Source of the DNA: Ramlibacter cellulosilyticus | Lineage (GTDB): Bacteria; Pseudomonadota; Gammaproteobacteria; Burkholderiales; Burkholderiaceae_C | Assembly (NCBI RefSeq): GCF_014297465.1 | Contig: NZ_JACORT010000004.1 | Span: forward strand, 1-64,000 | Length of the DNA stretch: 64,000 nucleotides | Direction of reading: 5' to 3' | Position numbers and translations under genes: made by a program | In this document: one piece after another, positions 34,432-46,209 of the stretch | How positions within the stretch are numbered: position 1 is the stretch's first letter | Layout: every line of letters starts with the position of its first letter | Notes under the pieces: generated by a model | Database searches by the model: none | What the model saw: the letters and a program-made list of their open reading frames with translations, nothing else | Told to the model about the DNA's origin: nothing

Positions 34432-34448
34432 GGACTCCTTGGGAGTCC
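34432..34448 (-). promoter_or_regulatory. Hairpin sequestering the cbpA ribosome binding site
   Basis: GGACTCC (34432-34438), a 3-base loop and GGAGTCC (34442-34448) form a perfect 7-bp inverted repeat in the 28-base fnr-cbpA gap. On the minus strand the SD AAGGAG is loop plus 3' arm, 7 bases before the ATG. There is no T-run, so it is not an intrinsic terminator. Confidence 0.6.
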
Positions 34449-34455
34449 ACCGACT

Positions 34456-35244
34456 TTACTGGACGCGCAGCTCGAACGCCTGCTGCAGCCCCGGCAGGTC
34501 GGTGATGCGCACGTGCTTCTTGTCGACTTCCAGCAGGCCCTGGTGGGCGAAGGCCGAGAAGGTGCGGCTGACCGTCTCCAGCTTCATGCCGAGGTAGCTG
34601 CCGATCTCGGCACGCGACATGCGCAGGTGGAACTCGCTGGCCGAGTAGCCGCGGGCCTTCATGCGCTGGGAGATGTTCAGCAGGAAGGCCGCCAGCCGCT
34701 CTTCGGCGTTCATGGAGCCGAGCAGCATCATCAGGCTGTGCTCGCGCACGATCTCGCGGCTCATCAGGCGCGAGATCACGTGCTGCAGGTCCGTGCTGGT
34801 GCTCGCCAGTTCGCTCAGGTGGGCATAGGGGATCGCGCAGATCTCCGCGTCCTCCAGGGCCGTCGCCGTGCTCGCGTGCTTGCCGGAGGCCAGCCCGTCC
34901 AGGCCCAGCAGCTCGCCCGCCATCTGGAAGCCCGTCACCTGTTCGCGGCCGTCCCGGAGGTTCAGCGTGGACTTGAACGTGCCGCTGCGCACCGCGTAGA
35001 TGAACTGGAACTTGTCGCCTTCGTGGTAGATCGCCTGGCCTTCCTTGACGCGGCGGCGGGCGAACTTGAGGCCGTCCAGGCGCTCCACGTCGGTGCCGGT
35101 GAGGCCGCACGGCAGGCACAGGTCCTTGAGGTGGCAGGTCGAGCACTGCGTCTTCAGGGGCGTGGGAGCGTCGTCGATGGCGGCGGCAGTCGCGCGCGGG
35201 ACGAAGCGGATCGGGGCGACGGAAGCGTGGGTGGCGGTTTGCAT
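34456..35244 (-). CDS. fnr: FNR-type oxygen-sensing Crp/Fnr transcription factor
   Basis: A 262-residue global regulator that senses oxygen with a [4Fe-4S] cluster. N-terminal ligands Cys34, Cys37 and Cys43 (CSTCHLKDLC) plus Cys136 (DAEICAIPY, equivalent to E. coli Cys122) are all present; Cys46 is an extra. The cNMP-like beta roll runs from about 55 to 165. The recognition helix carries ETVSR, the E..SR set that reads TTGAT half-sites. The ATG at 35244 has a strong AGGAGG. It lies 23 bases after the orphan receiver gene. Six FNR boxes in the surrounding 18 kb make it the likely controller of this locus. Confidence 0.92.
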   Translation of the reverse strand: MQTATHASVAPIRFVPRATAAAIDDAPTPLKTQCSTCHLKDLCLPCGLTGTDVERLDGLKFARRRVKEGQAIYHEGDKFQFIYAVRSGTFKSTLNLRDGREQVTGFQMAGELLGLDGLASGKHASTATALEDAEICAIPYAHLSELASTSTDLQHVISRLMSREIVREHSLMMLLGSMNAEERLAAFLLNISQRMKARGYSASEFHLRMSRAEIGSYLGMKLETVSRTFSAFAHQGLLEVDKKHVRITDLPGLQQAFELRVQ

Positions 35245-35267
35245 GGGGGTCCTCCTGCTCTTGTTCA

Positions 35268-35654
35268 TCAATGGACGGAATGGCTGCCGGCGCTCGCGAC
35301 GGCCTGGGCCAGCTGGTCGAACTCGGTGCTCTTGTCGAGGAAGCGCACGGCGCCCTCGCCCAGGTAGCGCTTGCGGTAGGCAGGCGCGGAGTTGTTGCTG
35401 AACACCACGAAGGCGACCTGCGGGTCGGCCAGGCGCACCGCCTTCAGGACTTCCAGTCCCGTGCCGCCATCGAGCTGCACGTCCAGCACCACGACGTCCG
35501 GGTGCGAGTCCAGGATGCCGGCGATGCAGGTCTGCGGCGTGGCGGCTTCGCCGACGATCGACATGTCGGCGGCGCCGAGCATCGCGTTCACGCGGTCGCG
35601 GATCTGCTGCGAGTCGTCGGCGAGGAAAACCTTGATGGAAGCGTTCGGAACCAT
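35268..35654 (-). CDS. Single-domain response regulator (receiver only)
   Basis: A 128-residue CheY-like receiver with the acidic pair in LADDS, phospho-acceptor Asp in VVVLDVQLDGG (about residue 49), Ser in VVFSNN and Lys in FLDKS. It has no output domain and no kinase nearby. It is upstream of fnr with a 23-base gap, so the two are probably co-transcribed. The ATG at 35654 was chosen because it starts the receiver fold; upstream codons would cross the intergenic FNR box. Confidence 0.82.
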   Translation of the reverse strand: MVPNASIKVFLADDSQQIRDRVNAMLGAADMSIVGEAATPQTCIAGILDSHPDVVVLDVQLDGGTGLEVLKAVRLADPQVAFVVFSNNSAPAYRKRYLGEGAVRFLDKSTEFDQLAQAVASAGSHSVH

Positions 35655-35771
35655 GGGATGAACTATCGCGGAGCCCGCGTCTTCGCGACATCGGCGCCGG
35701 CTGAATCGAAGGCTCGGAGGAATCCGAATCGCCCCGGCGCGGGGACCGAGGCGGCCTAGGAATCGTCCTAG

Positions 35772-35785
35772 TTGATGCGGGTCAA
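35772..35785. promoter_or_regulatory. FNR box between receiver-fnr and uspA-like genes
   Basis: TTGATGCGGGTCAA is a perfect match to TTGAY-N4-RTCAA. For the plus strand it fits a class II promoter with a start near 35820 and a weak -10, CACCAT (35808-35813), before the ATG at 35846. On the minus strand it could serve the receiver-fnr operon, allowing autoregulation. Confidence 0.75.
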
Positions 35786-35845
35786 CTCGCGACGCGATGG
35801 CGCCCTCCACCATGGGTGCATGGCTCCCGGAAAGGAAGGAACTCC

Positions 35846-36298
35846 ATGTACAAGCGCATCCTCGTGCCGGTGGACGGCAGCGAAACGTCGAACAAGGCGC
35901 TGGTCGCCGGCCTGCAGATGGCGCGCGAGAGCGGCGGCCGCGTGCGCCTGGTGCACGTGCTCGACCCCATGGCCTTCATCAGCACGGGCTACGGGCCGGT
36001 GGTGGACCTGCTGGAGGTGGGCAAGCGAGGCGCCGCGCAGGTGCTGGCCGATGCCCTGGAGATGGCGAAGGCCGCCGGCGTGCCCGCCGACACCAAGCTG
36101 ATGGACTCCCCCGGTGCCCGCCTGGGCGAGGACATCGCCGACGAAGCGCGGTCCTGGGAGGCCGACCTGGTGGTCGTCGGCACGCACGGCCGCCGCGGCG
36201 TGAGCCGCGCGCTGCTCGGAAGCGGCGCGGAACAGGTGCTGCGCCTGTCGCCCGTGCCCGTGCTGGCCGTGCGCGCGAGCGAGCCTCCTGCCCGCTGA
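35846..36298 (+). CDS. Universal stress protein (UspA family)
   Basis: A 150-residue alpha/beta protein starting MYKRILVPVDGSETS. The ATP-binding motif G-2x-G-9x-G-S is visible in GTHGRRGVSRALLGSGAEQV (about 112-131). Usp proteins bind ATP and promote survival in stasis and anoxia. AAGGAAGGA precedes the ATG at 35846. A perfect FNR box lies upstream. Confidence 0.92.
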   Translation: MYKRILVPVDGSETSNKALVAGLQMARESGGRVRLVHVLDPMAFISTGYGPVVDLLEVGKRGAAQVLADALEMAKAAGVPADTKLMDSPGARLGEDIADEARSWEADLVVVGTHGRRGVSRALLGSGAEQVLRLSPVPVLAVRASEPPAR

Positions 36299-36324
36299 AC
36301 ACCGGTGCCGCGGCACCGGGCGGC

Positions 36325-36900
36325 TCAGTGCAGCAGGACGGCCCCCGCGGCCTCGCCCGCACCCTGCAGCGGGCCGAGCGGGTTCGTCTGGCTGTCGGTG
36401 CGGCCCAGCCTGGGCTGCCCCGCGACGTTGCGGAAGAGGACCACCCCGTTGGCGTCCACCACGACCAGCGCCTCGAACCACCAGCCGGTCACGTTGGTCA
36501 CGCGGCGGATGTTGAAGAAATCCAGCATGAAGCTGCCTTCGCGCTTGCGGTCCTCGCGCTCGAAGCGGAACAGGTAGCCCTTGCAGCCCGCCATCGCCAG
36601 GATGCAGCTGCGGATGCCGGGGTCGAGGTGCTCCAGGGCCAGCGCGGAGTACGGCGCGAGGCGCGCGACGATGTTGGGGTACGGGATCAGCGTCACGTTG
36701 CTGCCCTCGCGCGCATCGAAGCCCAGCCGGGGCAGTTCGCCCTCGCGGGTCTGGAAGGGGACGATCTTCCCGGCCGCGACCTCCGCCTGTTCGTAGCTCT
36801 CGAACGGCCGCGGCGCATCGGTGGCACCGTGCGGCAGCATGGTCGTGCAGGCGGTCAGCAGGAACGCGAGGCAGGCGCAGGCGGCGGAGCGGGCTTTCAT
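36325..36900 (-). CDS. Lipoprotein of unknown function
   Basis: A 191-residue protein with a lipoprotein signal (MKARSAACACLAFLLTAC, lipobox LTAC with Cys18). The mature part (LVVVDANGVVLFRNVAGQP and a preceding RFEREDRKREGSF) suggests a small beta-rich periplasmic protein; the family is not recognised. The ATG at 36900 is exactly 41.5 bases from the centre of a perfect FNR box, and there is no SD, suggesting a leaderless, FNR-activated transcript. Confidence 0.72.
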   Translation of the reverse strand: MKARSAACACLAFLLTACTTMLPHGATDAPRPFESYEQAEVAAGKIVPFQTREGELPRLGFDAREGSNVTLIPYPNIVARLAPYSALALEHLDPGIRSCILAMAGCKGYLFRFEREDRKREGSFMLDFFNIRRVTNVTGWWFEALVVVDANGVVLFRNVAGQPRLGRTDSQTNPLGPLQGAGEAAGAVLLH

Positions 36901-36934
36901 GCTACCACTTTGGAAGCTGCCGGGCCAGGAGCAG

Positions 36935-36948
36935 TTGACGCGGGTCAA
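36935..36948 (-). promoter_or_regulatory. FNR box upstream of the lipoprotein gene
   Basis: TTGACGCGGGTCAA is a perfect match to TTGAY-N4-RTCAA, with its centre at 36941.5. It serves the minus-strand lipoprotein. The plus-strand gene at 37166 is over 220 bases away and is unlikely to be its target. The rest of the 36901-37165 gap shows nothing else I recognise. Confidence 0.7.
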
Positions 36949-37165
36949 CCGTTCGTCATCCCCGGATGGCGCGGACCTTGGTCCTTTTGTTCTACTTTCC
37001 CCGACGAACGGCAGACATGGCTGACCTCCGGTTACGAATCGAAGTCTTGTCCAGCTAGATTCCGTGAACTCCGTCACCGGGCGCCCTTGTCACTCCAGGA
37101 CAATCGGCATACCTTTCGCAAGACGGATCACATCCGAACACAAGCCGTTGGGGACAGGATCGAAT

Positions 37166-37510
37166 ATGCGCTGGTTCAAAGGCTCGCTCCGTCAGAGCAT
37201 CTATGGTCTCCTGGGCAACCCCGCGTTGCCCAGCGAATCCGTGCTGGACTCCGGCACCGAGGACATCCGCGAGGCGATGCTGTCCCTGCTGTCCGAAGCG
37301 GGCGGCCGGCAGTTCGCCAACGTCACGCGCCGCGTCCGCTACGCGAACGACATCCAGGGCCTGTGGTACCTGCGCGGCGACCTGCTCGCGGCGCTCGCCA
37401 GCGTGCACGGCGAAGCGGTGGCGCGCCAGAAGGTGCAGCGCGTGACGCGCATGTTCCAGGGCCTGCTGCCCGGCAGCCTCACCTCGCGTCCCAGCCCGCT
37501 GATGAACTGA
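37166..37510 (+). CDS. Small conserved protein of unknown function (paralogue of 50140-50472)
   Basis: A 114-residue soluble helical protein starting MRWFKGSLRQSIYGLLGNP. The C-terminal half, DIQGLWYLRGDLLAALASVHGE, is clearly similar to DLQALWFLRSPLMQALAKVRGE in the protein at 50140-50472, so both belong to one unnamed family. An AGGA ribosome binding site precedes the ATG at 37166. It is followed by an intrinsic terminator. Function unknown. Confidence 0.75.
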   Translation: MRWFKGSLRQSIYGLLGNPALPSESVLDSGTEDIREAMLSLLSEAGGRQFANVTRRVRYANDIQGLWYLRGDLLAALASVHGEAVARQKVQRVTRMFQGLLPGSLTSRPSPLMN

Positions 37511-37532
37511 GCGATCCCCACCCTCGCAACGA

Positions 37533-37556
37533 AGCGCGGCCCGGCCGCGCTTTTTT
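37533..37556 (+). terminator. Intrinsic terminator after the 37166 gene
   Basis: AGCGCGGC (37533-37540) pairs with GCCGCGCT (37544-37551), followed by a run of six T (37551-37556). Confidence 0.85.
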
Positions 37557-37562
37557 CATGCC

Positions 37563-40697
<3,135 letters not shown>

Positions 40698-40763
40698 GGC
40701 CGCATTGTGCCGCGCGGCCCCCGGCGCGTCGCCAGGAGCCGCGGCGCGCGTCTCACGCGCGCA

Positions 40764-41147
40764 TCAACGCTGCATCATGTTCGCGCCGCCGGGCGACACG
40801 ACGTTGGCGCCACCGGGGGCGATCACGTTGGCGCCGCCACCGGACACCACGCGGCCGCCATTCAGCGCGGGGTTGACGTTGCCGAAGTTGTTGCCGCCCG
40901 CGCCGGGACGCGCCGAGCCGGCGATGTTCTTGCCGAACGCGACCTTCACCTTGGACACGAGGTCGGGATAGCTGTTCCAGCGGCCGCCGCCGTAGCGGTG
41001 GATGTCGCATTCGCCGCTGCTGCCGGAGCCGTTCGGCGCGCGGCCCATGACTTCGGTGACCGCCTGCGTGACCCACGGGTCCTTGCAGGTACCGGCGCTT
41101 GCCGCGCCCGCGACGGCCAGCAGGCCGAGGGTGAACAACTTCTTCAC
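40764..41147 (-). CDS. Small exported protein with C-terminal GGANV repeats
   Basis: A 127-residue protein with a signal peptide (about 1-18, cleavage near ASAG). The mature N-terminus has two cysteines (GTCKDPW, GECDIHR) likely to form a disulfide. The C-terminus has three near-repeats ANV(I/V)xPGG ending ANMMQR. The GTG start at 41147 follows GGAGAG. No family recognised. Transcribed alone between the PaiB operon and the histidine kinase. Confidence 0.68.
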   Translation of the reverse strand: MKKLFTLGLLAVAGAASAGTCKDPWVTQAVTEVMGRAPNGSGSSGECDIHRYGGGRWNSYPDLVSKVKVAFGKNIAGSARPGAGGNNFGNVNPALNGGRVVSGGGANVIAPGGANVVSPGGANMMQR

Positions 41148-41239
41148 TGCTCTCTCCAATGACGTCTCCGCAGGATCGCGGCTTCGCCCCTGCCGTGCGC
41201 AGGTGCCGACGCAATGTAACGAGGCGTGACGAAGCGGCC

Positions 41240-43126
41240 CTATCCGCCGGAAGGAGTATTCGCGCCGGGCGCGTGCTGCGCGGTGCCGACCGGCACGCGC
41301 AGCGTGAGGCGCGTGCCGCCTTCGGAACTCGCGACCTCGAGCTGCCCGTGCAGTTGCTGCGCCCGCAGCCGCATGTTGCGCATGCCGCGATGCGCCGTTC
41401 CCGCGAGCGCACCCTCGGCCGCGAAGCCGCAGCCGTCGTCCTCGATGCGCAGCACGAAGTCGCCGCCCTCCATCCCGCAGGCGAGGCGAAGCCGGGTGGC
41501 GCGCGAATGCTTCAGGACGTTGGTGACGGCCTCCTGCACGATGCGCAGGACCTGCAGCGAGGCGCTGGCCGAAGGCAGCGCCGCCACGTCGTCCATGCGC
41601 CACTCCAGGGCGACGCCGGAGGCGCGCAGGCGCGGCTCGAGGCGGTAGCGCAGGTTTCCCAGGGCGATCTGCAGGGAGTCCCGCTCCGGCTCCAGCGAAT
41701 CGATGACGAGCCGCAGGTCGTCGATGCAATCGCGCAGGTGCCGCTCCACTTCCTGCGGGTCGGCTGCGCCGCGCTGCACGGCGTCCAGCGTCGTGATCAG
41801 CTGCGAGCCGATGCCGTCGTGCATGTCGCGCATCAGCCGGTCGCGCTCGGCGGCGACGGTCGCGTCGCGCTCCAGCGCGCGCAGCCGTTCGTGCGTGCGC
41901 TGCAGCTCGCCGGCGCGCTCCTGCACCCGCTGCTCCAGTTCCGCGTTCAGTGCGCGGGCATGGTCGTAGGTCCGGAAGTAGTTCTCGGCCATCGCGTAGA
42001 CTAGCGCGCACAGCAGCAGCGGCGCGCCGTAGGCCATGCGGGCCGCGGGCCCGAAGGGCAGCACCTGGGCGGAGACGCCGAGGTCCGTCAGGCCCAGCAG
42101 CAGCGTGAGCACCAGGCCGCCGAGGATCACCCAGGGGCCGGCACTGCTCCGTGCGGGTCCCCGCAGGTGACGCAGCAGCAGCACGATCGCCCAGGCGCCC
42201 ACCGCGGCGCACAGCAGGTACCAGGGCATGCGCACGGCACGCACCACCTGGGGGTCGAGCAAGGCGAAGACGGGCAGCGCCGCCAGGGCGGACGCCAGCA
42301 GCCCCCGCTCCACCCGCGCGGGCGGCAGGCCCGTGTAGCGCCGCATGAACATCCACGTCAGCACCACCACCAGTCCGAGGCTGCCCAGCACGAAGGCTTC
42401 CCAGACCGACGACGGCAGGCCCCGCACGTCGAGGCTGTAGTGGAAATTGCGCAGCGACCACACGAGCGCCAGCGCCGCGAACAGCCCGTAGATGCCCTCC
42501 TCCGGCCGGCGCAGCCACAACAGCAGCACCAGCACGCCGACGAACACCAGCGCCATGTTCAGCGCGCGCGGGAAGGTGACGCGCAAGGCGAGGTCCCGGT
42601 CGTAGACGGGCTCGACCACGGTCTGCGGCCCGAGGGTGACGGGCCCGAGCCCGCCGCGCAGGTTGGGCGCCACCCGCAGCCGGATCGCCACCTCGTTGCG
42701 CCCCGCGCGCAGCAGCTGCGGCGCGATCACGTTCAGCTGGGGCCGCCCCAGGGAGCGGCTGATCGCCCCCGTCATGGGTCCGCCGCCGACCGTCACGCCG
42801 TTGACGAGGAGCTGGTGCGTCGTCGCCACCGTGGGCAGGAAAGCCGCCCAGGTTTCCGCCGGCGCGGACGGCAGCTCGAACTCCGCGCGGTACCAGCCGT
42901 AGCCGGACTGGCCGGGGTTGCTGCGGTTCCAGTTGTCGGGGAGCGCGCGCAGCACCCAGCCCGCGCCGGCGGGCGGCGGCTCGCGTGCGTCGGACTTGAG
43001 GAACAGGGCCTGCGTGATCTCGATGCTGTGCGCGTCCACCGGCGGCTGCGCGAGCTGCACCATCGCCGCCGCCGCGCCGAGCGCGGCCAGCAGGAGCAGC
43101 AGCAAGGCGCCGGCGAGCCGGCTCAC
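41240..43126 (-). CDS. Membrane sensor histidine kinase (7TMR-DISM-like, NarX/DesK-type kinase core)
   Basis: A 628-residue protein with an N-terminal membrane anchor, a periplasmic beta-sandwich domain (about 40-185) and about seven further hydrophobic helices (185-385). A coiled coil follows, then a HisKA_3 domain with phospho-acceptor His436 (MRDMHDGIGSQL) and a HATPase_c domain (RIVQEAVTNVLKHS, EDDGCGF). Its ATG overlaps the stop of the response-regulator gene (ATGA), so the two form one system. Signal unknown. Confidence 0.87.
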   Translation of the reverse strand: MSRLAGALLLLLLAALGAAAAMVQLAQPPVDAHSIEITQALFLKSDAREPPPAGAGWVLRALPDNWNRSNPGQSGYGWYRAEFELPSAPAETWAAFLPTVATTHQLLVNGVTVGGGPMTGAISRSLGRPQLNVIAPQLLRAGRNEVAIRLRVAPNLRGGLGPVTLGPQTVVEPVYDRDLALRVTFPRALNMALVFVGVLVLLLWLRRPEEGIYGLFAALALVWSLRNFHYSLDVRGLPSSVWEAFVLGSLGLVVVLTWMFMRRYTGLPPARVERGLLASALAALPVFALLDPQVVRAVRMPWYLLCAAVGAWAIVLLLRHLRGPARSSAGPWVILGGLVLTLLLGLTDLGVSAQVLPFGPAARMAYGAPLLLCALVYAMAENYFRTYDHARALNAELEQRVQERAGELQRTHERLRALERDATVAAERDRLMRDMHDGIGSQLITTLDAVQRGAADPQEVERHLRDCIDDLRLVIDSLEPERDSLQIALGNLRYRLEPRLRASGVALEWRMDDVAALPSASASLQVLRIVQEAVTNVLKHSRATRLRLACGMEGGDFVLRIEDDGCGFAAEGALAGTAHRGMRNMRLRAQQLHGQLEVASSEGGTRLTLRVPVGTAQHAPGANTPSGG

Positions 43127-43848
43127 AGCTTCAGGAACCCGCGCTGCTGCGCGAGGTACACCGCGTGCTGGCGGGAGGTCGCCTCCAGCTTGCGGTAGAT
43201 CTTCTGCACGTGCGACTTCACGGTGAGCGGCGAGATGTGGAGGTTTTCGCCGATCTCGGGGACGCTGCTGCCGCGCGCGATGGCTTCGAGGATGGTCATC
43301 TCGCGCGGCGACAAGGGCGACGGCTCGGCGGGCGCCGCCGGGACGGCCGCCGCCTCGGTGACCACGGGCGCGGCCGGCGCGGGCGCGCCGGACCCGGGGC
43401 GCAGCCGCACGAGCAGCAGGCGCGCGAGCGCGGGGCTGATGGGCGACTCGCCTGCCTGCAGCGCGTGGATGCTGGCGTTGAAGTCGTCGGCCAGGCTGTC
43501 CTTCAGCAGGTAGCCGGTGGCGCCGGCCTCGATCGCCTCGAAGAGGTTGCGCTCGCCCCCGAACACGGACACCACCATGATCGACGTGTGCGGGCTGGTG
43601 GCTCGGATGTGCCGGATCACGTCGAAGCCGCTGCCGTCCGGCAGGCCCAGGTCCACCAGCGCGACGTCGGGCGCCAGCTTGCCGACGGCCGCCATCGCGG
43701 CGAAGGCGCTGTCGAACTCCCCCACCAGCACCAGGCTGGAGTCGCGGGCCAGGTTCTCGCGGTAGCGCTGCGCGTGCAGCGCGTTGTCTTCCACGATGAC
43801 GACGGAGGTGCGGATCGCCGCGCGGCCGGCGGGGTACTGCTGAATCAC
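43123..43848 (-). CDS. NarL/LuxR-family response regulator
   Basis: This 241-residue protein has a receiver domain (1-125) with phospho-acceptor Asp66 (VALVDLGLP) and Lys in YLLKDS. An Ala/Pro-rich linker (about 150-172) leads to a C-terminal LuxR helix-turn-helix (LSPREMTILEAIARG, EIGENLHISPLTVKSHVQKIYRKL). The GTG start at 43848 is 4 bases after the guaA stop, so read-through from guaA is possible. Partner of the downstream histidine kinase. Confidence 0.9.
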   Translation of the reverse strand: MIQQYPAGRAAIRTSVVIVEDNALHAQRYRENLARDSSLVLVGEFDSAFAAMAAVGKLAPDVALVDLGLPDGSGFDVIRHIRATSPHTSIMVVSVFGGERNLFEAIEAGATGYLLKDSLADDFNASIHALQAGESPISPALARLLLVRLRPGSGAPAPAAPVVTEAAAVPAAPAEPSPLSPREMTILEAIARGSSVPEIGENLHISPLTVKSHVQKIYRKLEATSRQHAVYLAQQRGFLKL

Positions 43849-43852
43849 CGGA

Positions 43853-45466
43853 TCACTCCCACTCGATCGTCGCCGGCGGCTTGCTGCTCACGTCGTAGGT
43901 GACGCGGTTGATCCCGCGCACCTCGTTGATGATGCGGCTGGACACCTTCTTCAGCAGCGCGTACGGCAGTTCCGCCCAGTCGGCGGTCATGAAGTCGCTG
44001 GTCTGCACGGCGCGCAGCGCCACCACGTAGTCGTAGGTGCGGCCGTCGCCCATCACGCCCACGCTCTTGACCGGCAGGAAGACGGTGAAAGCCTGGCTGG
44101 TGAGGTCGTACCAGGTCTTGCCGGTGTGCTCGTCGCGGAAGTTGCGCAGCTCCTGGATGAAGATGTCGTCCGCGCGCCGCAGCAGGTCGGCGTAATCCTT
44201 CTTCACCTCGCCGAGGATGCGCACGCCCAGGCCCGGGCCCGGGAAGGGATGGCGGTAGACCATCTCCGGCGGCAGGCCGAGCGCCACGCCCAGCTCGCGC
44301 ACTTCGTCCTTGAACAGGTCGCGCAGCGGCTCCAGCAGCTTGAGCCCGAGCTGCTCCGGCAGCCCGCCCACGTTGTGGTGGCTCTTGATCGTGACGGCCT
44401 TCTTGCTCTTGGCGCCGCCCGACTCGATCACGTCCGGGTAGATCGTGCCCTGCGCCAGCCACGCGACGTGGCGCTGGTGCGTCTGCTTGATCTTCGCGGC
44501 TTCGGCCTTGAAGACGTCGACGAACAGGCCGCCGATGATCTTGCGCTTCTGCTCGGGGTCGCTCACGCCGGCGAGCTTGCCGAGGAACAGGTCGCTCGCG
44601 TCCACGCGCACCACCTTCGCGTGCAGCTTGCCGGCGAACATGTCCATGACCATGTCGCCCTCGTTCAGGCGCAGCAGGCCGTGGTCGACGAACACGCAGG
44701 TGAGCTGGTCGCCGATGGCGCGGTGGATCAGCGCCGCGGCCACGGAGGAATCGACGCCGCCGGACAGGCCGAGGATCACTTCCTCGTCGCCCACCTGCTG
44801 GCGGATCGCCTCCACGGCTTCGGCGATGTGGTCGCGCATCACCCAGTCCGGCTTCGCCTGGCAGATGCCCAGCACGAAGCGCTCCAGGATCGCGCGGCCC
44901 TGCACGGTGTGCGTGACCTCGGGGTGGAACTGCACGGCGTAGAAGCGGCGCGCCTCGTCCGCCATGCCGGCGATGGGGCAGCTTTCCGTCGACGCCATGA
45001 GCTTGAAGCCGGGCGGCATCTCCGCGACCTTGTCGCCGTGCGACATCCACACGTTCAGCATGCCGTGGCCTTCGGCCGTGGTGAAGTCCGCGATGTCGCG
45101 CAGCAGTTCCGTGTGGCCCCGCGCGCGAACCGCGGCGAAGCCGAACTCCCGCTTGTGGCCCGGCTCCACCTTGCCCCCCAGTTGCTGCGCCATGGTCTGC
45201 ATGCCGTAGCAGATGCCCAGCACGGGCACGCCGAGCTCGAACACCGCCTGCGGCGCGCGGTCGGTGGACTCCTCGTAGACGCTGGCGTGGCTGCCGGAGA
45301 GGATCACGCCCTTGAGCTTGCCGTCGGCGGCGTATTCGCGCACCCAGGCGTCGGTGACGTCGCAGGGATGCACTTCGGAGTAGACGTGCGCCTCGCGCAC
45401 GCGGCGGGCGATCAGCTGCGTGACCTGCGAGCCGAAGTCGAGGATGAGGATCTTGTCGTGTTGCAT
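43853..45466 (-). CDS. guaA: GMP synthase (glutamine-hydrolysing)
   Basis: Converts XMP to GMP with glutamine and ATP. The 537-residue protein has the GATase domain with nucleophile Cys86 (GICYGMQ) and the His-Glu pair in QFHPEVTHT. The ATP pyrophosphatase P-loop is [16 protein letters not shown], and the C-terminal dimerisation domain ends PPATIEWE. Normal length. It is separated from guaB by a Phd/PIN toxin-antitoxin pair. Confidence 0.97.
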   Translation of the reverse strand: MQHDKILILDFGSQVTQLIARRVREAHVYSEVHPCDVTDAWVREYAADGKLKGVILSGSHASVYEESTDRAPQAVFELGVPVLGICYGMQTMAQQLGGKVEPGHKREFGFAAVRARGHTELLRDIADFTTAEGHGMLNVWMSHGDKVAEMPPGFKLMASTESCPIAGMADEARRFYAVQFHPEVTHTVQGRAILERFVLGICQAKPDWVMRDHIAEAVEAIRQQVGDEEVILGLSGGVDSSVAAALIHRAIGDQLTCVFVDHGLLRLNEGDMVMDMFAGKLHAKVVRVDASDLFLGKLAGVSDPEQKRKIIGGLFVDVFKAEAAKIKQTHQRHVAWLAQGTIYPDVIESGGAKSKKAVTIKSHHNVGGLPEQLGLKLLEPLRDLFKDEVRELGVALGLPPEMVYRHPFPGPGLGVRILGEVKKDYADLLRRADDIFIQELRNFRDEHTGKTWYDLTSQAFTVFLPVKSVGVMGDGRTYDYVVALRAVQTSDFMTADWAELPYALLKKVSSRIINEVRGINRVTYDVSSKPPATIEWE

Positions 45467-45476
45467 GTTCAGGCGT

Positions 45477-45893
45477 TCAGGGCAGGTCGGTGATCAGCGG
45501 ATGGTCGATCTTCCGGCAGGCGCGCTGCAAGGCGCGGTCCATGGTCACCAGGGGGGCTTTGAGGTCGACCGCGACCTTGAGGTACGCGGCGTCGTAGGGC
45601 GTGAGCTCGAGCGACCGGGACCAGTTCCAGAACTCGAGGGGCGAGACGCGCAGGGGCGCGAGCGCCACGGGCAGGCGGCTCAGCAGGCGCAGCACGTGCT
45701 GGTGCACGCTCGGCGTGAACCGGCCACGCGCGAGCGCCTGGCCGGCCGCATGCAGGGCTTCGAGCGGGAAGATCGCCGCGCTGGTGGCGCTCTCCTCCTC
45801 GGTGATCACGCGCACGAGGGCCTGCGACACCTTGTCGCCGCCTTCGTCGGGAAAGACCCAGCTCGCGAAGGCCGAAGCGTCAACGACCAGCAT
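45477..45893 (-). CDS. PIN-domain toxin (VapC-like)
   Basis: A 138-residue PIN-fold ribonuclease. Acidic residues are in [12 protein letters not shown] (Asp5), LEALHA (Glu), [11 protein letters not shown] (Asp) and TMDRALQ (Asp). VapC toxins cleave tRNA or rRNA; the target here is unknown. The ATG at 45893 overlaps the antitoxin gene by 14 bases. It ends 10 bases upstream of guaA on the same strand, so TA and guaA expression may be linked. Confidence 0.85.
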   Translation of the reverse strand: MLVVDASAFASWVFPDEGGDKVSQALVRVITEEESATSAAIFPLEALHAAGQALARGRFTPSVHQHVLRLLSRLPVALAPLRVSPLEFWNWSRSLELTPYDAAYLKVAVDLKAPLVTMDRALQRACRKIDHPLITDLP

Positions 45894-46188
45894 CGTCGCC
45901 CTTGGGGTCGCGGGTCCACGCGTCGCCGCGCGCATCGCGGTCGCGCTTGTGGTCTTCCCAGAGTTCCTGGAAGGGCTCGCCGCGGCCGACCTTGGCGCGC
46001 AGGGCCTCGAGCTCCTGCGTGATCGCCTGGCGGCGCGCCTCGATGCTGGGCTGCTCCGTCTCCGGCTCCTTGATCAGCCGGATCACGCGCTTGCCGTGCC
46101 GCGTGAGCACGACTTCCTCGCCCTGCTCCACCGCGCGGATGAGCTCGGAGAGCTGGCTCTTGGCCTGGTGGATGGGAATCGTCTGCAT
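45880..46188 (-). CDS. Phd/YefM-family antitoxin
   Basis: A 102-residue protein starting MQTIPIHQAKSQLSELIRAV, the typical Phd/YefM DNA-binding fold with EEVVLTRHGKRVIRL. The C-terminus is charged and probably binds the PIN toxin. The palindrome ATCTGGCCAGAT, which overlaps a TAAAAT -10-like element 22-33 bases upstream, is a likely autoregulatory operator. Confidence 0.85.
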   Translation of the reverse strand: MQTIPIHQAKSQLSELIRAVEQGEEVVLTRHGKRVIRLIKEPETEQPSIEARRQAITQELEALRAKVGRGEPFQELWEDHKRDRDARGDAWTRDPKGDDAGR

Positions 46189-46209
46189 ATCTGGCTCGAC
46201 TGCGGCGGG

